55,157 nt of DNA from Clostridiaceae bacterium (GCA_016288315.1 JAEEYU010000060.1:1-55157); one strand, 5' to 3'. Shown: positions 6,572 to 15,502, counted from the first letter of the stretch. Notes: generated from the sequence alone by a model not told the origin. A program made the numbers and translations.

Positions 6572-7609
6572 CTATTTGTATCTGGGATGAAAAACTATAT
6601 ATTCGCCCGATACTCGGTGACAGTTTTCATCCGAAAAATAAATCTCATAATCTGTTAAAGTTAAACAAGTAGTTGGAGCATTAACATCAACATTAAGAGC
6701 ATTTGCCAAGACCTGTGCAAAACAATCCTTATCTGAAGTCTCTTTTCCAGTGTTACACGCCACCAAAAAAATAGGCTCGCCCGAATAGTCGGATCTGCTT
6801 TTAATAATGTTCGCTAAAATATTAACATTCTTTGACTCCAATATATAATCAAACAATAACACACTTTGAGGTTGTCCATGAAGAACAACGCCATAATAGC
6901 CTTTATCGATTAAGTCCTTATTATAATGTTTGGCTAAATGCTCATCAAAAACAGGTTCTTTTGCAAAAATTGCTTTTTTAATGACTTCTTCTAATTTCAA
7001 ATCCCTATTACTGTGTAATTTATTTGATAGTATTATACCACCTTTTTCGTCTATTTTCAACAACGAATTTCCATACCCCGGGTTTTCCGCAGCTGCGAGT
7101 TCTTCTTCTCTCAGTTGTTTTGCTGTTATTCTATTCTGCGCGTCCTGCTTCCACTGACTATAAGTATAACCGGGCGGAAACACGCCCTCTGGCATCTCGG
7201 TGCAGTTTACGCTCATATCAACCATCGTTACCGAACCGTCCGCGTGTCTAAAGCCCACAACCTTACCGCTCATCCCGCAGCGGCAGTTACAGATTTCGCC
7301 AGGAGCCCCTTCGGGATCCCGTGGATAACGGCAGCCGTTTGAAAACGCGTCGTCAACCGCGACGATTTCATTGTCGAGCATTATGTGGGAATCACGCGTG
7401 CGGGCATCGTGAAACGCCTTCCACTGTTTACCCATTATAATTCCGCTTGCGGATGCCCGCCGCATCGCCGCCTGTTTACCGCCGTTCTGGGCGCCGCCTA
7501 TCATCGTTCTGGCAAGTCTCTTCGCGGCCGCACCCTCGGAAACACCTATTTTTTCAAACCGTTTTGCTATCGCTGTTGTGCTCTCGCCCCGGGCAATGCC
7601 CTGCGCCAC
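6572..7609 (-). CDS. Truncated MuF/SPP1-gp7 phage head protein fused to a candidate toxin domain
   Basis: 345 residues from a GTG at 7609. Residues 1-120 match the C-terminal half of the SPP1 gp7/Mu F head-morphogenesis family: ARTMIGGAQNGGKQAAMRRA, KQWKAFHDARTRDSHIMLD, then FSNGCRYPRDP and the EICNCRCG Cys cluster. The N-terminal half of that family is missing. The frame continues upstream only to a stop at 7646-7648, although KFAWTNKKIRAE just before the GTG still looks like family sequence, so this is a 5'-truncated gene. After a linker (about 130-200) comes an AT-rich C-terminal domain. It has YYGVVLHGQ (His244) and IFLVACNTG (Cys285), followed by FAQVLANALNVDVNAPTT. Such fusions are known as MuF polymorphic toxins of temperate phages; the His-Gly/Cys spacing suggests a caspase-like cysteine peptidase fold, which is inference. 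Whether it is still expressed is unknown. Confidence 0.65.
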   Translation of the reverse strand: MAQGIARGESTTAIAKRFEKIGVSEGAAAKRLARTMIGGAQNGGKQAAMRRASASGIIMGKQWKAFHDARTRDSHIMLDNEIVAVDDAFSNGCRYPRDPEGAPGEICNCRCGMSGKVVGFRHADGSVTMVDMSVNCTEMPEGVFPPGYTYSQWKQDAQNRITAKQLREEELAAAENPGYGNSLLKIDEKGGIILSNKLHSNRDLKLEEVIKKAIFAKEPVFDEHLAKHYNKDLIDKGYYGVVLHGQPQSVLLFDYILESKNVNILANIIKSRSDYSGEPIFLVACNTGKETSDKDCFAQVLANALNVDVNAPTTCLTLTDYEIYFSDENCHRVSGEYIVFHPRYK

Positions 7610-7711
7610 CTCGGCACGGATCTTCTTGTTCGTCCAGGCAAATTTTTAAGTATTATATTTTTTAAATAAAAAATGTAAACTCTGTTAATAATATTTTTTA
7701 TGAAAATTCAG

Positions 7712-7740
7712 TTTACAAATTTATTTATTAGTGATAATAT
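7712..7740 (+). promoter_or_regulatory. Candidate nifJ promoter
   Basis: TTTACA (7712-7717), a 17-base spacer and TAATAT (7735-7740), 44 bp before the nifJ start, in AT-rich sequence next to the prophage breakpoint. Confidence 0.5.
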
Positions 7741-7784
7741 ATTTTTTGGCAATTTTTTATTTAAACTCACAGGAGGATTACTCA

Positions 7785-10700
7785 ATGGCAAGAAAAAAGC
7801 AGACCATGGACGGCAACAACGCCGCTGCGTATGTCAGCTATGCGTTCACTGAAGTTGCCGGCATCTACCCCATCACCCCTTCAAGCCCCATGGCGGATTA
7901 TGTTGACCAGTGGAGCGCACAGGGCAAAAAGAACATTTTCGGCACAACCGTAAAGGTAGCTGAAATGCAGTCGGAAGCAGGCGCTTCGGGCACTGTTCAC
8001 GGCTCACTTGCGGCAGGCGCGCTTACCACCACCTACACCGCTTCTCAGGGCCTTCTTCTTATGATTCCCAACATGTATAAAATCGCGGGCGAACTTCTGC
8101 CCTGCGTTTTCCATGTTTCCGCAAGAACGGTTGCTTCGCACGCACTTAACATTTTCGGCGACCATTCGGATGTTTACGCCTGCCGTCAGACAGGTTTTGC
8201 AATGCTCGCAGAAACCAACCCCCAGGAAGTTATGGATCTGGGCGCTGTCGCGCACCTCGCTTCCATCGAAAGCAGAGTTCCCTTCATCAACTTCTTTGAC
8301 GGTTTCCGCACCTCACACGAAATTCAGAAGATTTCACTGTGGGATTATGAAGACCTCAAAGAGATGTGCAATATGGATGCAGTTGAAGCGTTCCGCAAAC
8401 GCGCTCTTAACCCCGAGCGCCCCGTAATGCGCGGCTCGCATGAAAACGGCGACATCTTCTTCCAGCACCGCGAGGCCTGCAACAAATATTACGATGCAGT
8501 GCCCGCAATCGTTGAGAGCTACATGGACAAAGTCAACGCCAAACTCGGCACAGACTACAAACTCTTCAACTACTACGGCGCTCCCGACGCAGAACGCGTA
8601 ATTATCGCTATGGGCTCCATCTGCGACGTAGCGGAAGAGGTTATTGACTACCTTACCGCAAAAGGCGAAAAAGTCGGTCTTGTAAAGGTCCGCCTTTATC
8701 GTCCGTTCTCCGCAGAGAAGCTTATTGAAGCTATCCCCGCAACGGCAAAGAAAATTGCCGTTCTTGACAGAACAAAAGAGCCCGGCTCACTCGGCGAGCC
8801 CCTTTACCTTGATGTTGTTACCTCGCTTGCAAAAGCGGGCAAGCTCATCCCCGTTATCGGCGGCCGTTACGGTCTCGGCTCAAAAGACACTCCGCCCGCA
8901 AGCGTTTTCGCAGTTTATGACGAGCTCAAGAAAGACGCTCCCAAGGCGCAGTTCACAATCGGCATCAATGACGACGTCACCGGACTTTCACTTGAAGAAA
9001 CAGTTGCCCCCAACACGGCGGCAGAAGGCACAATCGAGTGCAAATTCTGGGGTCTCGGCGGCGACGGCACAGTCGGCGCAAACAAGGACTCCATCAAGAT
9101 TATCGGCGACCATACCGACAAATATGTTCAGGCATATTTCCAGTATGACTCAAAGAAGACCGGCGGTATAACAATCAGCCACCTTCGTTTCGGCGACAAG
9201 CCCATAAAAAGCCCCTACTACATCAACAAGGCGGACTTCGTTGCCTGCCACAACCCCTCATACGTTGAGAAGGGCTTCAAGATGGTCAACGACGTCAAAC
9301 CCGGCGGCGTATTCCTTATCAACTGCCAGTGGAGCCCCGAAGAACTCGGCACAAAGCTCAATGCGGAAGCAAAGAGAATCATTGCAAAGAACAACATTCA
9401 GCTTTACACAATAAACGCCATTGACCTTGCCGCACAGATAGGTCTCGGCAAGAGAACGAACACTGTTCTTCAGTCCGCTTTCTTCTCACTTGCAAACGTT
9501 CTTCCCAAAGAGGAAGCAATCGGCTACATGAAAGAGAAAGCCCAGAAGTTCATGAAGAAGGGCAAAGAAATCGTTGAAATGAACGAGAAAGCAATCGACG
9601 CAGGCGCAGACGCTCTTGTTAAGATTGACGTTCCCGCAGACTGGGCAGACGCAGTTGACGAAGCTGCCGCAACAGTTGAGAACGGCCCCGCAAAGCTTGT
9701 CAAACAGGTTAACAACATCATGAACCCCGTTGGCTGCATGAACGGCGACTCACTCCCCGTTTCGGCATTTATGGACCACGTTGACGGCACATTCGAGCAG
9801 GGCGCTTCCGCTTATGAAAAGCGCGGCGTTGCGGTTACCGTTCCCGCCTGGGACGCTTCCACCTGCGCACAGTGCAACAAGTGTGCTTTCGTTTGCCCGC
9901 ACGCAACAATCCGTCCCTTCGCCCTCAACGATGAAGAGGCGGCCGCAGCTCCCGCTCAAGCAACTCTTGCAGAAGGCAAAATCAAGGCAAAGGGCATGAA
10001 ATACATCATGAGCGTTTCTCCCATGGATTGTATGGGATGCGGCGTATGTATCGGCGTTTGCCCGACCAACTCGCTCAAGATGGTTCCCAGAGAGACTCAG
10101 GACGACCAGCAGGAAGTTTTCGACTACATGGTAGCGAACGTTTCAGACAAGGGCATTGCAGGCACAGATGCTATAAGCAGCCAGTTCAGCAAGCCCCTGC
10201 TTGAGTTCTCCGGCTCCTGCGCAGGCTGTGCGGAGACATCATACGCACGCCTTGTCACACAGCTTTTCGGCGACAGAATGTATATCTCAAACGCAACGGG
10301 CTGTTCTTCAATCTGGGGCGGTCCCGCAGCAACATCACCCTACACCGTAAACAAAGCAGGTCACGGCCCCGCATGGGCTAACTCCCTGTTTGAAGACAAC
10401 GCCGAGCACGGCTACGGCATGTATCTCGGTCAGAACGCAATACGCAACAGTCTTATTGAAAAGACAAAGGCGCTCCTTGAGGTTTACTGCACAGACGAAA
10501 TCAAGGCGGCTGCAAATGAATACCTTGCAACTCTTGACGACGGCAAAGCAAACGCGGCGGCAACAGCGGCTTATGTTGCCGCTCTCGAAGACGGCATAGT
10601 TGAAGGCTGCAACTGCCCCGGCTGCACTCTCGCGAGAGAAATCGTCGCAGAAAAAGAATACCTTGCAAAGAAGAGCATCTGGATATTCGGCGGCGACGGC

Positions 10701-11336
10701 TGGGCTTATGACATCGGCTTCGGCGGCGTTGACCATGTTCTCGCCTCCGGCGAAGATGTAAACATTATGGTATTCGACACCGAGGTTTACTCCAACACCG
10801 GCGGTCAGGCATCCAAGGCCTCCAACATCGGTCAGGTCGCTCAGTTTGCCGCGGCAGGCAAATCCGTTGCGAAAAAGAGCCTTGCCGAAATCGCAATGAG
10901 CTACGGCTATGTTTATGTTGCGCAGATAGCCATGGGCGCTGACAACAACCAGACAATCAAAGCCATCACAGAGGCTGAGGCATATCACGGCCCGTCAATC
11001 ATTATCGCATACGCACCCTGCGAGATGCACTCAATCAAGGGCGGTATGGTCAACTGCCAGGCAGAAATGAAGAAGGCTGTTGCCTGCGGTTACTGGAATA
11101 TGTTCCGCTACAATCCCGCTCTCAAGGCGGAGGGCAAGAACCCCTTCATTATTGACAGCAAAGAGGCAACAACAAGCTACCGCGACTTCATCATGAACGA
11201 GGCGCGTTACTCCTCACTCACACGCTCCTTCCCCGAGCGCGCTGAGGAACTCTTCACAAAGGCGGAAGAGACAGCAGTTGCAAGATATGAGCACCTGCTC
11301 CGTCTTAAAGACCTTTACGCTCCCAAAGCAGACTGA
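7785..11336 (+). CDS. nifJ: Pyruvate:ferredoxin oxidoreductase, single-chain
   Basis: 1183 residues, the usual size of the homodimeric enzyme that oxidises pyruvate with CoA to acetyl-CoA and CO2 and reduces ferredoxin. Domains in order: pyruvate-binding N-terminal part (YPITPSSPMADYVDQW), the gamma-type domain near residue 425 (GLGGDGTVGANKDS), and a two-cluster ferredoxin domain with CAQCNKCAFVCP near residue 693 and CMGCGVCIGVCP near residue 748. Next is CAGCAETSYARL near residue 812 for the proximal cluster, and the TPP site GGDGWAYDIGFGG near residue 969. The ATG at 7785 has AGGAGG at proper spacing, so I prefer it to start codons further upstream. It is monocistronic, with its own terminator. 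It is the central pyruvate-dissimilating enzyme of an anaerobe. Confidence 0.98.
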   Translation: MARKKQTMDGNNAAAYVSYAFTEVAGIYPITPSSPMADYVDQWSAQGKKNIFGTTVKVAEMQSEAGASGTVHGSLAAGALTTTYTASQGLLLMIPNMYKIAGELLPCVFHVSARTVASHALNIFGDHSDVYACRQTGFAMLAETNPQEVMDLGAVAHLASIESRVPFINFFDGFRTSHEIQKISLWDYEDLKEMCNMDAVEAFRKRALNPERPVMRGSHENGDIFFQHREACNKYYDAVPAIVESYMDKVNAKLGTDYKLFNYYGAPDAERVIIAMGSICDVAEEVIDYLTAKGEKVGLVKVRLYRPFSAEKLIEAIPATAKKIAVLDRTKEPGSLGEPLYLDVVTSLAKAGKLIPVIGGRYGLGSKDTPPASVFAVYDELKKDAPKAQFTIGINDDVTGLSLEETVAPNTAAEGTIECKFWGLGGDGTVGANKDSIKIIGDHTDKYVQAYFQYDSKKTGGITISHLRFGDKPIKSPYYINKADFVACHNPSYVEKGFKMVNDVKPGGVFLINCQWSPEELGTKLNAEAKRIIAKNNIQLYTINAIDLAAQIGLGKRTNTVLQSAFFSLANVLPKEEAIGYMKEKAQKFMKKGKEIVEMNEKAIDAGADALVKIDVPADWADAVDEAAATVENGPAKLVKQVNNIMNPVGCMNGDSLPVSAFMDHVDGTFEQGASAYEKRGVAVTVPAWDASTCAQCNKCAFVCPHATIRPFALNDEEAAAAPAQATLAEGKIKAKGMKYIMSVSPMDCMGCGVCIGVCPTNSLKMVPRETQDDQQEVFDYMVANVSDKGIAGTDAISSQFSKPLLEFSGSCAGCAETSYARLVTQLFGDRMYISNATGCSSIWGGPAATSPYTVNKAGHGPAWANSLFEDNAEHGYGMYLGQNAIRNSLIEKTKALLEVYCTDEIKAAANEYLATLDDGKANAAATAAYVAALEDGIVEGCNCPGCTLAREIVAEKEYLAKKSIWIFGGDGWAYDIGFGGVDHVLASGEDVNIMVFDTEVYSNTGGQASKASNIGQVAQFAAAGKSVAKKSLAEIAMSYGYVYVAQIAMGADNNQTIKAITEAEAYHGPSIIIAYAPCEMHSIKGGMVNCQAEMKKAVACGYWNMFRYNPALKAEGKNPFIIDSKEATTSYRDFIMNEARYSSLTRSFPERAEELFTKAEETAVARYEHLLRLKDLYAPKAD

Positions 11337-11353
11337 TAAAACCGCATAAAGCT

Positions 11354-11387
11354 TTACCCCGCTGTGAAAACAGCGGGGTTTTGTTTG
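11354..11387 (+). terminator. Terminator of nifJ
   Basis: A 9-bp perfect stem CCCCGCTGT / ACAGCGGGG (11357-11378) followed by TTTTGTTTG, 20 bp past the stop. Confidence 0.92.
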
Positions 11388-11405
11388 TTGAGGGGGCGGG
11401 ATTTT

Positions 11406-11439
11406 ATGAGATTCTTCGCCTGCGGTCCAGAATGACAGG
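11406..11439 (-). repeat. Interspersed CTGTCATTCTG... repeat, copy 1
   Basis: The plus strand reads ATGAGATTCTTCGCCTGCGG then TCCAGAATGACAGG. The ends (ATTCT...AGAAT) form a small dyad. Five copies of this unit are found in the window, all between genes. Repeats of this type (CATTCTGAGCGAAGCGAAGAATC) are widespread in bacterial genomes and give rise to many spurious protein predictions. Confidence 0.8.
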
Positions 11440-11477
11440 ATATGGGTCAGATTCAAGGCAGAGTATATTGAATGACT

Positions 11478-11509
11478 ATGAGATTCTTCACTTCGTTCAG
11501 AATGACAGG
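11478..11509 (-). repeat. Interspersed CTGTCATTCTG... repeat, copy 2
   Basis: A second copy of the unit (ATGAGATTCTTCACTTCGTT then CAGAATGACAGG), 38 bp after copy 1 in the same orientation. Its loop differs (CACTTCGTT instead of CGCCTGCGG), as in diverged stem-loop repeats. Confidence 0.8.
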
Positions 11510-11593
11510 TGTTACTGACAGACTTCAATATTAAACGGGCGTATTGCGGCATATTGAATTAAGTATATTAAAATATAATTAATATTATATACC

Positions 11594-11622
11594 TTGAATA
11601 TATGCGGGGGATGTGTTAAAAT
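11594..11622 (+). promoter_or_regulatory. Promoter of the larA-gnd-kinase operon
   Basis: TTGAAT (11594-11599), a 17-base spacer and TAAAAT (11617-11622). Confidence 0.7.
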
Positions 11623-11656
11623 TACAGCATAAATATTAAGATGGGGAGGTATGCGG

Positions 11657-12916
11657 ATGGTTCTTGACAGCAAAAACGGAATAGGCAGTGAGGAACTGCG
11701 CGCTGCCCTTGAAAAATCGCTTGAAGGCAAGGAATTGAACCGCATTCTTATACTTCCGCCCGACTACACCAGACTTTACTCGGGAGCGGGGAAAATCACC
11801 GCCGCGTATTATGACATTCTCAAAGACAGGTGCGAAATCGACATTATGCCCGCCCTCGGCACTCACGAGCCGATGACGAAGGAGGAGTGCCTCGCATTTT
11901 TCGGAGAGGGCGTGCCGTTTGAAAAAATCATTGTTCACAACTGGCGCAAAGATGTTGTAAAAATCGGAGAGGTGCCTGCCGCTTTCGTTTCGGAGGTTTC
12001 GGAAGGGCTTGTCAACGACAGGATAGATGTTGAGGTCAACAGGCGGATTGTCGAAGGCGGATATGACCTGATTATTTCAATCGGTCAGGTGGTGCCGCAC
12101 GAGGTTGTCGGCATGGCGAACTATTCGAAGAACATATTTGTCGGCTGCGGAGGCAGCAGTATGATAAACTCCTCGCACATGCTCGGAGCATTCTACGGGC
12201 TTGAGCGGATTATGGGAAAAGATTTTTCGCCGGTGCGAAAGGTTTTTGACTACGCGCAGGAGCATTACCTTGCGGATCTTCCGCTTATGTATGTGCTTAC
12301 CGTTACCACTAACGAGGGCGACGAGACGCTCATTCACGGTCTGTTTATCGGCGACAAGCTCGGCAACCAGCGCTTTTTGTTTGAAAAGGCGGTTGAAATG
12401 AGTCAGGAGCTGAATCTGATTCATCTTAAAGAACCGATAAAAAAAGCTGTTGTTTATCTTGACCCGCGTGAGTTCAAGAGCACGTGGCTCGGAAACAAAG
12501 CGGTTTACAGAACGAGGATGGCTATTGCCGACGGCGGAGAGCTGATAATTCTGGCGCCGGGCGTGCGTAAATTCGGCGAGGATGACGCAAACGATGCACT
12601 CATACGCAAATACGGCTATGTCGGGCGCGAAAAGGTGCTTGAGCTGACAGCCGCAAACAAAGATCTGCAGGAGAATCTCTCGGTGGCGGCTCACCTTATT
12701 CACGGCTCGTCCGACGGAAGATTTTCAATCACCTACTGCACGAAGCTGCTGACAAAGCAGGAGGTCGAGGGTGTTGCGTTCAACTATATGCCTTATGACG
12801 AGGCGGTTGAAAAATACAACCCCGACGAACTTAAAGACGGCGTCTGCACCCTGCCCTGCGGTGAGGAAATCTTTTATGTAAGCAATCCCGCTCTGGGTCT
12901 GTGGACCGTTGACTGA
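11657..12916 (+). CDS. larA: LarA-family nickel-dependent epimerase, possibly a D-gluconate/mannonate 2-epimerase
   Basis: About 419 residues of the lactate racemase LarA superfamily, whose members use a nickel-pincer cofactor to invert 2-hydroxy acids. Visible active-site residues are Arg39 in PPDYTR, His70 in ALGTHEPMT, His148 in [10 protein letters not shown], Lys158 in NYSKNI (cofactor-linking Lys) and His174 in INSSHMLGA. The His148-Lys158-His174 spacings equal those of characterised LarA (174-184-200). The SD GGGGAGG is too close to the ATG at 11651 and fits the ATG at 11657. It is followed by gnd and a PfkB kinase. Characterised members of the superfamily include D-gluconate 2-epimerases, so a sugar-acid substrate is more likely than lactate; that is inference from context. 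The cofactor genes larB, larC and larE are not in the window. Confidence 0.85.
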   Translation: MVLDSKNGIGSEELRAALEKSLEGKELNRILILPPDYTRLYSGAGKITAAYYDILKDRCEIDIMPALGTHEPMTKEECLAFFGEGVPFEKIIVHNWRKDVVKIGEVPAAFVSEVSEGLVNDRIDVEVNRRIVEGGYDLIISIGQVVPHEVVGMANYSKNIFVGCGGSSMINSSHMLGAFYGLERIMGKDFSPVRKVFDYAQEHYLADLPLMYVLTVTTNEGDETLIHGLFIGDKLGNQRFLFEKAVEMSQELNLIHLKEPIKKAVVYLDPREFKSTWLGNKAVYRTRMAIADGGELIILAPGVRKFGEDDANDALIRKYGYVGREKVLELTAANKDLQENLSVAAHLIHGSSDGRFSITYCTKLLTKQEVEGVAFNYMPYDEAVEKYNPDELKDGVCTLPCGEEIFYVSNPALGLWTVD

Positions 12917-12947
12917 AAAACAAAAAAGCAGAAAGGACTGTTTTAAT

Positions 12948-14399
12948 ATGAAAAAATCCGACATAGGTCTTATAGGACTTGCGGTTATGGGCGAGAACCT
13001 TGTTATGAACATGGAGAGCAAGGGCTTTACCGTCTCCGTTTTTAACCGCACGACAGAAAAGGTAACAAAATTTGTTGAAGGCAGAGCAAAGGGCAAAAAC
13101 ATAACAGGCACATACAGTCTTGAAGAGCTTGTCGCTTCGCTCGAAAAGCCCCGCAAGGTAATGATGATGATTAAGGCGGGCAAAGCCGTTGACGACACAA
13201 TCGAGAGTCTTATCCCCCTGCTTGAGGAGGGCGACATAATAATCGACGGCGGAAATTCGCATTTTCCCGACACAATAAGACGCACTGCCTATGTTGAGAG
13301 CAAAGGGCTTCTCTACATCGGCACCGGCGTTTCGGGCGGCGAAGAAGGCGCTCTCAAAGGTCCGAGCTTGATGCCCGGCGGTTCAAAGGCCGCATGGGAG
13401 AGTGTAAAACCGATTCTTCAGGCGATATGCGCAAAGGTTGAGGACGGCTCACCCTGCTGCGACTGGGTAGGCGAAAACGGCGCAGGTCACTTTGTAAAGA
13501 TGGTTCACAACGGCATTGAATACGGCGACATGCAGTTGATATGTGAAGCTTATCAGCTTATGCGCGACCTGCTCGGTATGAGCGACGACGAAATGCACGA
13601 TGTTTTTGCGCAGTGGAACGAAGGCGAGCTTGACAGCTATCTTATTGAAATCACCCGCGACATTCTTGCATACAAAGACGAGGACGGCTCGCCGATAGTT
13701 GAGAAAATACTCGACACGGCAGGTCAGAAGGGAACGGGCAAATGGGCGAGCATTGCCGCTCTTGACGAAGGAATCCCCTTAACGCTCATCGGTGAAGCGG
13801 TATTTTCACGCTGCCTGTCGGCTATCAAGGAGGAGAGAGTTGCCGCTTCAAAGGTGCTCTCGGGACCCGAAATCAGATTTGAAGGCGACAAGGCGCAGTT
13901 TATAAAAGATATCAAAGACGCACTTTATGCGGCGAAAATCGTTTCATACGCACAGGGCTACACGCTTATGAGAGCGGCGGCCAAAACCTACGGCTGGAAC
14001 CTCAACTACGGCGGAATCGCCCTTATGTGGAGAGGCGGCTGCATAATCAGAAGCGTGTTCTTAGGCAAAATCAAAGAGGCATACGACAGCAACCCCGAGC
14101 TGAGCAACCTGCTGCTTGACCCGTATTTCAAGGGTATAATCGAAAAGGCGCAGGCGGGCTGGAGAAGAGTGTGCGCAACTGCTCTTGCAAACGGCATTCC
14201 CGTGCCCGCAATGACTACGGCGCTGAGCTACTTTGACGGCTTCCGCTGTGAGCGACTGCCCGCAAACCTGCTTCAGGCGCAGAGGGACTATTTCGGCGCT
14301 CACACATACGAGCGGCTTGACGCGCCGAGGGGTCAGTTCTTCCACACCAACTGGACGGGCGAAGGCGGAGACACGGCGGCAACGCAGTATAATGCATAA
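12948..14399 (+). CDS. gnd: 6-phosphogluconate dehydrogenase, decarboxylating
   Basis: 483 residues, the long form that converts 6-phosphogluconate to ribulose 5-phosphate and CO2 with NADP. The N-terminal Rossmann fingerprint reads [15 protein letters not shown]. The substrate-binding blocks [20 protein letters not shown] and [20 protein letters not shown] contain the catalytic Lys. The all-helical C-terminal domain and the glycine-rich tail ([16 protein letters not shown]) are complete. The ATG at 12948 with GAAAGGA is preferred over an in-frame codon near the larA stop. It lies between larA and the kinase with short gaps (31 and 12 bp), so all three are likely one transcript. Confidence 0.97.
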   Translation: MKKSDIGLIGLAVMGENLVMNMESKGFTVSVFNRTTEKVTKFVEGRAKGKNITGTYSLEELVASLEKPRKVMMMIKAGKAVDDTIESLIPLLEEGDIIIDGGNSHFPDTIRRTAYVESKGLLYIGTGVSGGEEGALKGPSLMPGGSKAAWESVKPILQAICAKVEDGSPCCDWVGENGAGHFVKMVHNGIEYGDMQLICEAYQLMRDLLGMSDDEMHDVFAQWNEGELDSYLIEITRDILAYKDEDGSPIVEKILDTAGQKGTGKWASIAALDEGIPLTLIGEAVFSRCLSAIKEERVAASKVLSGPEIRFEGDKAQFIKDIKDALYAAKIVSYAQGYTLMRAAAKTYGWNLNYGGIALMWRGGCIIRSVFLGKIKEAYDSNPELSNLLLDPYFKGIIEKAQAGWRRVCATALANGIPVPAMTTALSYFDGFRCERLPANLLQAQRDYFGAHTYERLDAPRGQFFHTNWTGEGGDTAATQYNA

Positions 14400-14411
14400 G
14401 GAGTAAAAACT

Positions 14412-15488
14412 ATGCTTAACATTAAAAAAGATTACACCTGGGCTCTGGTAGTTCCCACAAGCATGGGCGTTCGCATCTGCCCGCCCGACGGTCAGCCGGT
14501 TGCATCGGGCAATCTGTTTATGATGCAGGCGACAAGCGCAGAGACGAACGTTGCGAGCATTTCATCCTATCTCGGTCTGCCGGTCAAGGTTCTGACAACA
14601 TTTGTTGAGGGCAGCCCGATTGCGGATTTTATAAAGCGCGACCTGCGTTCGAGAGGTATGGCTTTTGAGGGCAAGGATGTTCCACAGGGAGGACCCTGGG
14701 GCTACCGCCACCAGTTCAATATTGCCGACAGCGGTTACGGCTCACGCGGACCGAGAGTATGCAACGACAGAGCGGGTGAAGTCGGAAGAACGCTCAATGT
14801 TGACGATTTTGACGTTGACCGCATTTTCGGCAAAGAGGGTGTTGCCGTGCTGCACCTTTCGGGGCTTATAGGCGCGCTCTCGCCCGAGACGGGAAAATTC
14901 TGCCTTGAGCTTGCAAGAGCGGCTAAAAAATACGGCACGCTTATTTCATTTGACCTCAATTACCGCGCGACATTCTGGAAAAACAGAGAAGAGGAGCTGC
15001 GCGAAATCTTCACGGAAATCGCTTCGATAGCCGATATTCTCGTCGGCAACGAGGAGGACTTCCAGCTCTGCCTCGGCATAAAGGGACCTGAGGCGGGAGG
15101 AAAGGACCTTGCAGCCAAAATCGACGGCTTCAAGGGTATGATTAACTGCGTGCGTGAGAGCTTCCCCCACGCCTCCGTTTACGCCACCACACTGCGCCAG
15201 GTTGTAAATGCAAACACTCACCTCTGGGGAGCGATTATGTTCTGCGACGGCGAGTGGCAGGTTGTTGAGCCGCGTGAAATCAGGGTGCTTGACCGTATAG
15301 GCGGCGGCGACGGCTTTGTGGGCGGTCTGCTTTACGCCATACTCAAGGGCTGGGAGAGCGAACAGTGGATTCAGTTCGGCTGGGCAACAGGCGCGCTTGC
15401 GACCACGTTCCTTACGGACTACGCACAACCCGCCGATGAGGATATGGTCTGGAGCGTATGGAGCGGCAACGCGAGAGTAAAGAGATAA
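14412..15488 (+). CDS. PfkB-family sugar or sugar-acid kinase
   Basis: 358 residues of the ribokinase/PfkB fold. It shows the DLNYR block (181-185), GNEEDF (212-217) and the C-terminal ATP/anion-hole motif DRIGGGDGFVGG with catalytic Asp300 (GGGD instead of the common GAGD). The closest-looking relatives are 2-keto-3-deoxygluconate kinases. Next to gnd and a LarA-type epimerase, phosphorylation of gluconate to 6-phosphogluconate would complete a short pathway, because no other gluconate kinase is in the operon; KDG is the alternative substrate. It starts 12 bp after gnd with a GGAG ribosome binding site. A 278-bp inverted-repeat element begins 14 bp after its stop. Confidence 0.85.
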   Translation: MLNIKKDYTWALVVPTSMGVRICPPDGQPVASGNLFMMQATSAETNVASISSYLGLPVKVLTTFVEGSPIADFIKRDLRSRGMAFEGKDVPQGGPWGYRHQFNIADSGYGSRGPRVCNDRAGEVGRTLNVDDFDVDRIFGKEGVAVLHLSGLIGALSPETGKFCLELARAAKKYGTLISFDLNYRATFWKNREEELREIFTEIASIADILVGNEEDFQLCLGIKGPEAGGKDLAAKIDGFKGMINCVRESFPHASVYATTLRQVVNANTHLWGAIMFCDGEWQVVEPREIRVLDRIGGGDGFVGGLLYAILKGWESEQWIQFGWATGALATTFLTDYAQPADEDMVWSVWSGNARVKR

Positions 15489-15502
15489 AAAGGCAAAAAA
15501 GC

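Noticed and set aside
7650..7784. Phage attachment site at the MuF truncation point
   Set aside because: The MuF reading breaks off at 7645, but no direct repeat matching the other edge near 5930 could be seen, so attL/attR cannot be claimed.
10335..10988. 217-residue minus-strand frame inside nifJ
   Set aside because: It is antisense to a highly conserved enzyme, has no spaced ribosome binding site and no family resemblance; a shadow of codon bias.
11214..11552. Minus-strand frame containing CHSERSEESH-type peptide
   Set aside because: This peptide is the well-known translation of the interspersed CATTCTGAG... repeat; the frame is two repeat copies plus nifJ antisense.
11338..11656. Possible riboswitch before larA
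   Set aside because: The 320-bp gap is accounted for by the nifJ terminator, two interspersed repeats and a plain promoter; no conserved riboswitch core was seen.
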